Part shown: positions 1-6,480 of the stretch, piece after piece | How the letters are laid out: the number at the start of each line of letters is the position of its first letter | Numbering within the stretch: the stretch's first letter is position 1 | Source: Stramonita haemastoma | Taxonomy: Eukaryota > Mollusca > Gastropoda > Neogastropoda > Muricidae | Direction of reading: 5' to 3' | NCBI GenBank assembly: GCA_030674155.1 | Contig: CM060328.1 | Coordinates: 37,247,316-37,259,815, forward strand | DNA length: 12,500 nt | Notes under the pieces: model-generated | The model's input: the letters and a program-made list of their open reading frames with translations, nothing else | Told to the model about the DNA's origin: nothing | The model's database searches: none | Position numbers and translations under genes: made by a program

Positions 1-27
1 ACATACATACATACATACATACATACA
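1..27. repeat. (ACAT)n tetranucleotide microsatellite, cut by window edge
   Basis: Nearly seven perfect ACAT units run from the first base to the start of the SINE. The array probably continues to the left of the window. The same motif returns at 657-718, beyond the two repeat elements that follow. This may be the left half of an array split by insertion. Confidence 0.95.
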
Positions 28-299
28 GGAAGGTGGCAAGATGGTTAAGACTTTCGCCTGCCAACAAGTAAACTGTTGGGTTATGGGTTCGATTCCCAGC
101 CTTGCCCTTTCTTCCCTATTCGACAAAAAATTGAACTGAATGTCAAAGTCATTCGGATGAGACTATAAACCGAGGCCCCAAGTGCAAACGCACGCAGAAC
201 GTCTTGCGCACACTTTAAAACCCCGTTCCGCCTTTCGCAAGAGCAGGCCATTATGTGCCGGTAGGAACGGATGATAAAATTATACAAAAACAGCATGCA
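28..299 (+). mobile_element. tRNA-derived SINE with a conserved central core
   Basis: This is a short non-autonomous retroposon with no coding capacity. The head resembles a leucine/serine-type tRNA with a long variable region. It has a good polymerase III A box at 34-44 and a perfect B box (GGTTCGATTCC) at 86-96. The acceptor stem does not pair and there is no anticodon arm that would support a working tRNA. A pyrimidine-rich link follows at about 105-122. The body then carries the core GTCATTCGGATGAGAC-type block and ATAAACCGAGG (about 147-175), followed by a GCGCACACTTTAAAA segment near 206-220. I remember this core from abundant SINEs of marine gastropods, and it looks like one of the highly conserved SINE central domains. 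I cannot name which one without a search. The 3' end is uncertain, because no clean tail or target duplication is visible and another repeat begins at about 300. Confidence 0.82.
34..96 (+). promoter_or_regulatory. Internal RNA polymerase III promoter (A and B boxes) of the SINE
   Basis: The A box lies at 34-44 (TGGCAAGATGG). The B box lies at 86-96 and fits the eukaryotic consensus GGTTCGANTCC exactly. About 41 bp separate the boxes, which fits class II tRNA genes and SINEs derived from them. Whether this copy is still transcribed cannot be told from the sequence. Confidence 0.8.
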
Positions 300-584
300 C
301 ACAAGTGTCATGTTTAGACACCATCCCTGAGGAAACATCGGGGAGTTGGAGTCCCAGAGCGGCTCGTGGCTGTGTATGGCAACGTTCTGGTGGCTCCTGC
401 GACGGTACTGGAACCATGCGTATCAGTCATTGCCTTTCCAATGGATCATTCCAGTGGCGTGGAGAGGGAGGGGTCTGCTGTATGGGTAACAGCATGCCCT
501 CCATACTTCCTTACCCAGGCTTTGCGCTCTAAAGACTAAAGCGCAACTCCATAGTCTTCCGATACTGATGGGGGCCTACTTCTT
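300..584. mobile_element. Unclassified dispersed repeat ending in a tetranucleotide tail
   Basis: This GC-richer block (compared with its flanks) starts just after the SINE and runs directly into (CCTA)n at 585. I have a loose memory of closely similar sequence as a common repeat in snail genomes, but that is not evidence. Inside it, a 16-bp string at 368-383 (GGCTGTGTATGGCAAC) recurs exactly at 2125-2140, in the fragment at 1984-2170. A 75-codon open frame crosses the block (305-532). It shows no domain, and its Trp/Gly/Ser content looks accidental. It may be a separate SINE-like element or a 3' extension of the preceding SINE. No polymerase III box is visible. Confidence 0.55.
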
Positions 585-718
585 CCTACCTACCTACCTA
601 CCTACCTACCTACCTACCTACCTACCTACCTACCTACCTACCTACCTACCTACCTACATACATACATACATACATACATACATACATACATACATACATA
701 CATACATACAAACATACA
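585..718. repeat. Compound microsatellite (CCTA)n then (CATA)n
   Basis: About 18 CCTA units (585-656) pass without a break into about 14 CATA units (657-710), with a degenerate end to 718. The two motifs differ by one base. The left array abuts the end of the repeat at 300-584 and so could have grown from its 3' tail. The CATA part matches the motif at 1-27. Confidence 0.95.
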
Positions 719-1000
719 ATGTACAGACGCACAGAAGTACAGAAGTACAGACAGACAGACATAATTACATGGACACATACAGACTGAAGCTAAGTCAAAG
801 CAATAAAAAAGCAAAACCCCCTTCACCAATGTAGCCATCTCTGGGCATCAGACCTCCATTTTCATGCTTGGTTTCGTCCAATCGGAGGACTCGTCAGTAC
901 CACTGATGATCCACCATAGAAAGTCACACACTCATGTCTTCATGTTTGGCTTGCTATGGACAGTGCCGTTTTCCTGTGAGATGGTATGAGGGGGAAAAAG
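719..1000 (-). mobile_element. Dispersed repeat family II, copy A
   Basis: The core at about 850-910 aligns with 6356-6420 and 10609-10675. All three share CAGAC, then ATTTTC or close, GCTT or GCTC, TTTC and a TCTAATC/TCCAATC block, followed by a CCACT or CCAGT motif. All three copies lie just to the right of a microsatellite, here (CATA)n. The first part (719-770) holds short CAGA/AGTAC repeats, and copy C has similar motifs. The strand is given as minus so that the simple repeat lies at the downstream end, as in family I. No coding potential or terminal repeats are visible, and the right edge is not defined. Confidence 0.55.
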
Positions 1001-1239
1001 CTGCCTTGCTCCCATGTTGGAAGTGTAATTTCAGTTTATTTGTATAGAGCTTGTTCATTTGAGTTGTACCTTTCTGTTTTGTTTATTGCTTAAATTGTTC
1101 AATTTTCTTTTTAAGTTCATTTCATCTGTGCTTGTCTACAATTATATTTCAAACTGTGTACTAAAGCACAAAAATCACTCAACACCACCGTCCAGTTTTG
1201 TTTTACAGATCAAATATCATCAGATAAACCAAAATTGGG
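1001..1239. other. AT-rich unique-looking spacer
   Basis: This is T-rich sequence without a recognisable repeat, exon or RNA gene. A 63-codon open frame (1059-1250) starts in a hydrophobic Phe/Leu/Ser run typical of T-rich DNA. It has no domain. Confidence 0.5.
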
Positions 1240-1247
1240 GGACGGGA

Positions 1248-1258
1248 TAGTTCAATGG
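1248..1258 (+). promoter_or_regulatory. tRNA-type polymerase III A box
   Basis: TAGTTCAATGG fits the degenerate A-box pattern and is followed by TTAGAGCAC, as in tRNA D arms. It lies 21 bp before the 5S-like segment. Confidence 0.6.
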
Positions 1259-1279
1259 TTAGAGCACTGTCTCCCTCAG

Positions 1280-1327
1280 CGAAGTTTAAGCAGCATGGAA
1301 TGTGGTTACCAATTGGATGGGTGACCG
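1280..1327 (+). promoter_or_regulatory. 5S rRNA-derived segment spanning the 5S internal control region
   Basis: The 48 nt align with animal 5S rRNA from its box A region to box C with one extra T. The last 13 bases (GGATGGGTGACCG) match the common animal 5S sequence exactly. The middle is the most diverged part. Preserved spacing argues for descent from 5S rRNA and against chance. The rest of 5S (first about 45 nt and the 3' end) is absent, so this is not a 5S gene. Confidence 0.75.
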
Positions 1328-1535
1328 TTTGCGCCCCTTGGCTTCGGTACAGTCCCCCAGTCCACCCAGCTTTAAATGGGGACCTGCCCTCTTTAGGGTC
1401 AGGGAAGGCAAAGCGGAGAGGGAGAGAAGATGGTCGCTGCCCTCAACATGCTGGCCCCTAGAGAACCTCAGGCCTCTAATGCCTCGCTCCCCTACGACCA
1501 CATAGGTTATGGGACACCTTTACGTTTACCTTTTT

Positions 1536-1983
1536 TAAAGTGAAATTCCAGTAAACATCTTTAAAGATTTACAAGTATTTATGCATTTATTTGTGTATGT
1601 CTGCGTATCTCCATTCTTTTCTGTTTTATATCTATCGGTCATGACCGGTTGAAGACAAAGGCAGAGGTTCATAACGACTTTGTACTGGAGGCACTTCCTG
1701 TTCTGGCTGCGCATGGCATGCTAATGTGGAATCGATCACTCCATATCACTGCGGGTGCACTTGAAGAATGTTGTTGTTGGTAGAGCTCGTTGGCACGTTT
1801 TGCGTCTTGCTTATTTGCCAACGAATGAATTTACTTTTTTCTCCCTCTCAGTGCAAAATGCTGTTTAAGTCTTATCACTACTGGGCGTGATCTTGAACGA
1901 GGTTTTTTCCCTCTATCGATATCTCTCTTGATAATTAACCTTCATGTTTCTGCTGCATACATATCTTTCAGTCACAGTTGGGT
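1536..1983. other. Unclassified spacer
   Basis: I see no gene or clear repeat here. A 12-bp perfect palindrome CGGTCATGACCG sits at 1636-1647. At about 1707-1720, GGCTGCGCATGGCA resembles the GGCTGTGTATGGCA motif of the repeats at 368 and 2125. This may be a very diverged relic of the same family. Confidence 0.4.
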
Positions 1984-2170
1984 TGGGGTGGTCTAGAGGG
2001 TTATTTCCCGTTGCAAGCTCTTCATACATCACGTTATTTGGAAGCCTGCCCCCCTACATGCTACACACGTGTCTCATCCATCAAAGGCGAGGCTATTGCA
2101 CATGCACAGGTTCAGCCTGGATGGGGCTGTGTATGGCAACACATTCCCAGGCTCTCCTTGGCATAACCAA
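1984..2170. mobile_element. Dispersed repeat fragment, possibly tRNA-derived
   Basis: This block shares GGCTGTGTATGGCAAC (2125-2140) with 368-383. It also shares ATTGCACA plus TGGATGGGGCT and a following CATCCCAG/CATTCCCAGG-like stretch with 2935-2965. The sequence TGGTCTAGAGGGTTA at 1989-2003 resembles a tRNA A box and D arm, but no convincing B box follows within tRNA distance. Several overlapping short open frames cross the block in different phases, which argues against coding. The class is unknown. Confidence 0.45.
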
Positions 2171-2924
2171 TTGACATCGAAAATTTGCCACAAATTGCGC
2201 AAAAGGAAGCTACTGCGTCTCCTGGTTTTTGCTTTGAACATAATTTCAAATCAGTTTTTGGGAAGTTCTTCATGACATTTGTCTATGCTGATTTGAAATA
2301 AAAACCAAAAAAAAACAAACCCAAAATAAAACAAATCGATGCTGTAGGTTGACGTTGAATTGATTGATCACAACTCTAGTATTACATCTAACATACCACT
2401 TATCTGTGGTTCTAGTTGGCAGGTTTCGGTGTACTGGCAAATTAAAATTGTCTTTTTCAAAGAATCATCAGTTAAAAGTCTTAGGGGATATCTGGAAAAT
2501 GGTTAAGATCATTATGAATGCCTTCTCTCTTACGAGTTTTCATAAAACCATTTTGTATATAAAGAAATAGTCTGCCTCTGACAACGCCCGTTTTGGCTTT
2601 GATTTTTGCAATTGATGCAAGTTCGGAAACATATTTTATCGGTTGGTTTAAACGAAATAACTTTTCTTTGCAATTAATTTGCAAAAAAAGACAACAACAA
2701 ACAATCAAAAACAAAACGAAAAACGCGACGATGATAGCGTAGCAGGGAAACAGCATAAACTCATACCAGTCTAATATTACCTTAAATATAAAAAAATATA
2801 AAAAATAAAATAAAATTTGTCTTCATTCCTTAAAGGCATCATTTAATTTCGTTCAGCCCGTAAATGAAAACTTCTCAAACCCTATTCTATCTATTGAACT
2901 TTTTAAACAGGTGCTTAAACATGA
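2171..2924. other. AT-rich spacer with A-rich patches
   Basis: No gene is supported. A-rich stretches lie at 2296-2335 (just beyond the repeat fragment, possibly its tail), 2682-2725 and 2789-2817. A 91-codon minus-strand frame (2481-2756) begins with about 25 hydrophobic residues and then becomes basic. It has no recognisable domain, and base composition explains it. Confidence 0.5.
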
Positions 2925-2990
2925 CTTCCAGGTGATTGCACACATGGATGGGGCTTATGATCATCCCAGCTCCATTCTGCTAGTCTCGTC
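2925..2990. mobile_element. Short, internally deleted copy of the 1984-2170 repeat
   Basis: ATTGCACA (2935-2942) is followed almost at once by TGGATGGGGCT (2945-2955). In the longer copy these two strings are 15 bp apart, so this copy lacks 13 bp. Downstream CATCCCAGCTCC resembles CATTCCCAGGCTCTCC. The match is short and the edges are not defined. Confidence 0.4.
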
Positions 2991-3075
2991 AAATAGTGTT
3001 GATGATGACCTATCACAATACACGTGTTTCAATGAGTAAACCATCATCCTGTTGCTGGTAAAATACAGGACACAG

Positions 3076-3250
3076 TTGTGTGTGTTTGTGTGTGTGTGTG
3101 TGTGTGGGGGGGGGGGGGGTGTTTGTCTCTATGTTTTTTGTGTGTGTGCTTATGCGTATGCGTGCATGCACATGCGTGTGTGCGCGTGCGTGCGTGTGTG
3201 TCTGTCTGTGTCTGTGTCTGTGTTTGTGTCTGTGTGTCTGTGTCTGCATA
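3076..3250. repeat. (TG)n array with a G14 run and degenerate flank
   Basis: Alternating TG from 3076 is followed by 14 consecutive G (3106-3119). A GT-rich stretch then follows with TGCG, TGCA and TCTG variants, including a (TCTGTG)n end near 3200-3245. The G run is a likely sequencing and replication trouble spot. Confidence 0.95.
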
Positions 3251-3339
3251 TTTCTTAAAACGCTTCAAACATTTCGTTTTAGTCAGCAAGTTTTCATTTG
3301 GATTTTTATGATCAGATCAGAAGACAAAAAGGGAAGGAA

Positions 3340-3575
3340 TAAACAAGACAAACCACAAAACAAAGGGGATATAACCTTTTTTTTCTTCACGAGTGCTCTA
3401 CCTGTTGCCGACTATTCTTCACGATAAATGAAGCGTGCGGACTTTTTTTGTTTTGTTTTTGGCATCCAAAGACTAAGTAAGAGGGGAAAAAAAAAAAACC
3501 TCTCTAAGAGGGAAAGCATGTTCGGTACCATCCAAGATGAACTGGGGAAAGTGTGCACCTGTGATGAACAAAAAA
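3340..3575 (+). mobile_element. Dispersed repeat family I, copy 1
   Basis: Order along the copy: an A-rich start, a GAGTGCTCTACCTGTTGCC block, CTATTCTTCACGATAAATGA (from about 3411), a T-rich and A-rich middle with 12 A at 3489-3500, then GGAAAGCATGTTCGG, CCATCCAA and TGTGCACCTGTGAT (3552-3565), ending at (GT)n. The same blocks in the same order appear at 11800-12064 (closest relative), 7360-7604 and 8870-9074. No open frame, terminal repeat or polymerase III box is convincing. It is a non-coding repeat that carries or seeds a GT array at its 3' side. Confidence 0.7.
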
Positions 3576-3613
3576 GTGTGTGTTGTGTGTGTGCGTGCGT
3601 GTGTGTGTGTGTG

Positions 3614-3704
<91 letters not shown>

Positions 3705-3750
3705 TGGATATGAGAGAGAGTGTATATGTGTGCGTGGTGTTTGTGTGTGT

Positions 3751-3790
<40 letters not shown>

Positions 3791-3811
3791 TGTGTCTGTG
3801 TCTGTGTGTGT
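3576..3811. repeat. Long interrupted (GT)n array
   Basis: The array is about 236 bp of GT with single-base phase slips (TT or GG), a short non-repeat insert at about 3706-3725 (GGATATGAGAGAGAG-like), and a TCTGTG end near 3789-3805. Open frames here encode Cys-Val or Thr-His alternations only. Confidence 0.97.
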
Positions 3812-3876
3812 TCAATTGTGACGTCTTTGCACTTTAAGTGATATTGGACGACCTAAGTTAGGAGACTGGACAGGTT

Positions 3877-4028
3877 AGAGAGAGAGAGAGATAGATAGAT
3901 AGAGAGAGAGAGAGGCGAGAGAGATGAGGAGAGAGGAGAGAGAGAGGAGAGAGAGATGAGAGAGAGAGAGAGAGGAGAGACGAGAGAGAGAAAAAGAGAG
4001 AGAGAAGAGAGAGAGAGAAGAAAGAGAG

Positions 4029-4074
<46 letters not shown>

Positions 4075-4133
4075 CAGAGAGACGAGAGAAGAGAGAGAGA
4101 GAGAGGAGAGGAGAGAGAGAGGAGAGAGAGAGA
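3877..4133. repeat. Polypurine (GA)n tract
   Basis: About 257 bp of almost pure A/G occur on the plus strand. It is mostly GA with GGA and AAAGA variants and a short (GATA)n at 3890-3902. Only isolated T and C interrupt it. Long mirror-symmetric polypurine stretches can form intramolecular triplex (H-DNA). Arg-Glu and Ser-Leu open frames across it are artefacts. Confidence 0.96.
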
Positions 4134-4136
4134 ATC

Positions 4137-4249
4137 TCTGTGTGTGTGTTCGCATACGTGAGTGCGTGCATGCATGTATGTGTGTGCATGCATATGTATT
4201 TGTGTGTTTGTGTGGATGTGGATGTATGTGCTGATGCGCGCGCGCGCGC

Positions 4250-4280
<31 letters not shown>

Positions 4281-4350
4281 TGTGGTGTGTGTGTGTGTGT
4301 GTGTGCGCACATGTATGTGTGTGTTTGCGTGTGTGTATTGTGTATGCTAG
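4137..4350. repeat. (TG)n array with a pure (GC)n core
   Basis: TG-rich sequence with TGCATG variants leads to 29 bp of perfectly alternating G and C (4236-4264), which passes directly into (TG)n. Alternating purine-pyrimidine DNA of this kind, CG above all, is the classic Z-DNA former. Confidence 0.96.
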
Positions 4351-4996
4351 AGTGTTGTGAATACAGAGCAAATAATATACAATGCGAATACCTGGATATA
4401 ACAGGAATGGTTAATCTTCACCAGCATCGCCCTATCATCGCTATCAACACTACTGAGTGAAGTGTCCTACCTTTCTGTTTACACTTTTACTCGTTTATTT
4501 CCACACAGGAACAAAACTGGCTTTTACCCCAAATTTTGCATTTAGCAAACAATAAACAAAATTAAGTAGCATGCACTGTACACCTCTTATTTATATTTAT
4601 TATTTTATTGTTTTTTGCTTCAAAATCACACTTATTGGCATTGGCTTAATCAATACATTCTCCTGAAATGCGAAAGGAACTGCCAGTCAGGAGATAGTGT
4701 TGGCATAAAGGTAAAAATAAAGTTAAAGAGAAGCTTTTCTTAACAAGTACACTACTTAAATATGTAGAAATATAAATTTGCATCACTTTTTCTACATAAA
4801 GGCAATTGTTTATCCTTGATGTGTTTGTTTTCTACTAATGTTTTCAATTTAGTAACTACATTTGCCTGTAACTATACGTCCTTATTATCTAGTTCATCAT
4901 TCTCTATCATAATGCTGTAAGTTATTATTTTCCATAATAGAAGTCATTCGCATTTTGAGTAAGAGTAGTACGTTATACTTTAGTTATAGTGTTTCT
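4351..4996. other. AT-rich unique-looking region
   Basis: No gene, RNA or clear repeat is seen. It includes T/A-rich stretches such as 4586-4620. The sequence just before the tandem array (about 4955-4990) loosely resembles part of its unit and might be a decayed extra copy. Confidence 0.5.
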
Positions 4997-5530
4997 CTTC
5001 AGAACTAGTAGGTAAGTTAAGTACGACTTAAAAGTGCTCCCTTTCTCTAGACTTTTCGAAAAGGAATGTACAGGTCAGTCCAAATACACGAATCACAGAG
5101 TGTCACAAAAAGACTGATAGTAGGTAGGACCCAAATATATGTATACTATGTAAATGGAGATCTGTCAACTTCAGAACTAGTAGATAAGTGTGTTAAGTAA
5201 GACATTAAAAGTGCTATCTTTCTCTAGTTTTTTTTAGAAGGAAAGTACAGATCAGTCCAAATACATGAATCACACAGTGCCACAAAAATACCGATAGTAG
5301 ATCGGGCACAAATATATGTATACTATGTAAACGGAAATCTGTCAACTTCAGAACTAGTAGGTCAGTGTGTTAAGTACGACTTAAAAGTACTATCTATCTC
5401 TAGGCTTTTTGGAGAAAGAAAGTACAGATCAGTCCAAATACATGAATCACAAACTGCCACCAAAATAGCTTATAGTTGACTGTTTGGACAAGAATATATG
5501 TATAATAATATGTAAATGGAGATTTGTCAA
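4997..5530 (+). repeat. Three tandem copies of a 172-185 bp unit
   Basis: Units start at CTTCAGAACTAGTAG at 4997, 5169 and 5346. Their lengths are 172, 177 and about 185 bp. By eye they are about 80-90% identical. Each has TTAAGTA(C/A)GAC, TCTCTAG, GTACAG(A/G)TCAGTCCAAATACA, AATCACA, and AATATATGTATA, then ATCTGTCAA or ATTTGTCAA at the end. The unit is AT-rich and non-coding. A single diverged copy lies at about 9830-9998. The third unit runs straight into the tail shared with that copy. Satellite-like internal repeats of this size are known from pearl-type and Helitron-like non-autonomous elements of molluscs. That is an analogy only. Confidence 0.85.
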
Positions 5531-5640
5531 TATTGCTTGTGATTTTTCCATTACCGCAGACAGATTGATTGCATAGAATGAAGGGGGCTGAAAGGAAGGA
5601 GACAAGCCGGTCCAGAGTCAGAAGCATTCATTCAGCAGCG
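5531..5640 (+). mobile_element. 3' flank of the tandem-unit element
   Basis: The stretch after the last unit aligns with 9999-10075. Both have GTCAATATT or ATCAATATT, then TTGTGA, TTTCCCCAT or TTTTCCAT, a GACA(G/A) motif and a GCT...GGAAAGGA(GA)CAAG block. The shared flank shows that this is one element and not a free satellite array. From here to 5726 no gene is seen, and a (GT)n array follows at 5727. Confidence 0.65.
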
Positions 5641-5726
5641 GCACACACGTACTGGATAACACAGAGAAAAATCTATATTATCATCAAAACTATGTTGTGC
5701 TTTTGTAGCGTAAATAAAATGTTTGA

Positions 5727-5740
5727 GGGGTGTGTGTTGT

Positions 5741-5772
<32 letters not shown>

Positions 5773-5794
5773 CAGTGTGTGTGTTTGTGTGTGT

Positions 5795-5830
<36 letters not shown>

Positions 5831-5975
5831 AGTGTGTGTGTGTGTGTGTTGTGTTGTGTGTGTGTTGTGTGTGTGTGTGTGTGTGTATGTGTGTGACAGT
5901 GTGTGTATGTGTGTGTGTGTGTCAGTGTGTGTGTCAGTGTTGTGTGTGTGTGTGTGTGTGTTTGTGTGTGTGTAT
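5727..5975. repeat. Interrupted (GT)n array
   Basis: GT repeats carry recurring CAGTGTGTG and TGTTGTG interruptions. The array faces an (AC)n array at 6148-6218, so the two are complementary across a loop of about 170 bp. Confidence 0.96.
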
Positions 5976-6132
5976 GTTGTTGTGTGAGTGGCAGATGTGT
6001 GTGTTTAATGTTGTGTTGAAAGATTGGTGTATGGGATTGTTGTTGTGTAAGAAGAGAACCAGATACACATAGACAGAGAGAGTGAGATAGAGAGAGAGAG
6101 ATCCTCCCCACCCACAACACAACACACATATA
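5976..6132. other. Spacer with a short (GA)n
   Basis: This spacer lies between the facing GT and AC arrays. It contains a short GA-rich tract at about 6071-6101 and an ACAACACAACACACA stretch near 6114-6128. No gene is seen. Confidence 0.6.
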
Positions 6133-6133
6133 C

Positions 6134-6204
<71 letters not shown>

Positions 6205-6218
6205 CACACACACACACC
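6133..6218. repeat. (CATA)n then (AC)n microsatellite
   Basis: A few TACA/CATA units (6133-6148) pass into about 70 bp of AC with one phase slip at 6203-6205. Confidence 0.96.
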
Positions 6219-6480
6219 ATGCACTGAAAACAGTCACAAACAGACATACACGAAGGAAGACTGACAGAAAGACAGGCAAGAAAACGTACAGACTGACACA
6301 GAGAGCAATGGGAAACGTGGAGACATTTTCTTCCAGGATAGCAGTTTTCCTCATTCAGACTTGCATTTTCACGCTCAATTTCTCTAATCTAGATACCCCT
6401 AAAGCCGCCAGTGGTCGTGTACCGCAGAAAAAGACATTTTAGATTTTCATCATGTCAGTTCTTCTGGAAAGTACTGCTTC
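6219..6480 (-). mobile_element. Dispersed repeat family II, copy C
   Basis: CAGACTTGCATTTTCACGCT, TTTC and CTAATC, followed by CCAGTGGTCG (about 6356-6412), align with copies at 850-910 and 10609-10675. The part next to the microsatellite has repeated GACTGACA/CAGA motifs, as copy A does. It lies directly to the right of the (AC)n array. Edges are approximate. Confidence 0.55.

Larger units (their letters stand above)
1240..1535 (+). mobile_element. SINE with a chimeric tRNA / 5S rRNA head
   Basis: The left end looks like the 5' half of a tRNA. It has a GATAGTTCAATGGTTAGAGCAC-like stretch with the A box at 1248-1258. It then passes into 5S rRNA-like sequence at 1280-1327, which keeps the 5S order and spacing: CGAAGTTTAAGCA, GGTTA, then TTGGATGGGTGACCG. 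No tRNA B box follows. The body (1328-1500) is GC-rich and unrelated to either RNA. The element ends in a TTTACGTTTACC-type tail and a T run near 1520-1535, which suggests a (TTTACC)-like 3' tail. I recall similar tails in gastropod repeats. 5S-derived SINEs are an established class (SINE3), and tRNA/5S hybrids are rarer. Target duplications are not apparent. It could also be a 5S-type SINE whose tRNA-like left end is chance, but the A-box region reads well. Confidence 0.7.

Noticed and set aside
28..105. A working tRNA gene
   Set aside because: The A and B boxes are good, but the acceptor ends do not pair, no anticodon arm is convincing, and a SINE body follows directly.
305..532. 75-codon frame in the repeat after the first SINE
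   Set aside because: It lies inside a likely dispersed non-coding repeat and shows no domain.
1280..1327. A 5S rRNA gene or 5S pseudogene
   Set aside because: Only the central 48 nt are 5S-like. They are joined to a tRNA-like left end and an unrelated body, which fits a SINE head better.
1636..1647. Perfect 12-bp palindrome as an operator or insertion end
   Set aside because: It is a single short palindrome with no partner, and may occur by chance in this length of sequence.
1942..1984. Splice-acceptor-like CTTTCAG before an open frame at 1944-2174
   Set aside because: No branch point or donor context supports an exon. Overlapping frames in other phases are equally open, and the segment resembles a dispersed repeat.
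2481..2756. 91-codon minus-strand frame with a hydrophobic N-terminus like a signal peptide
   Set aside because: A-rich plus-strand DNA explains the hydrophobic start. The rest has no domain or splice context that I can support.
3428..3841. 137-codon plus-strand open frame rich in Cys-Val, and similar frames in every GT/AC array
   Set aside because: The residues alternate because the DNA is (GT)n. There are no domains or start context, and opposite-strand frames give Thr-His in the same place.
3853..4371. 172-codon minus-strand frame with Ser-Leu and Thr-His runs
   Set aside because: It is translated polypurine and GT repeat, open only because such repeats lack stop codons.
4586..4620. AUUUA-like motifs of a 3' UTR
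   Set aside because: There is no coding region nearby. AT-rich DNA produces these motifs readily.
4997..5530. CRISPR-like repeat array
   Set aside because: The repeats are about 175 bp, directly tandem and without unique spacers, in eukaryote-like DNA.
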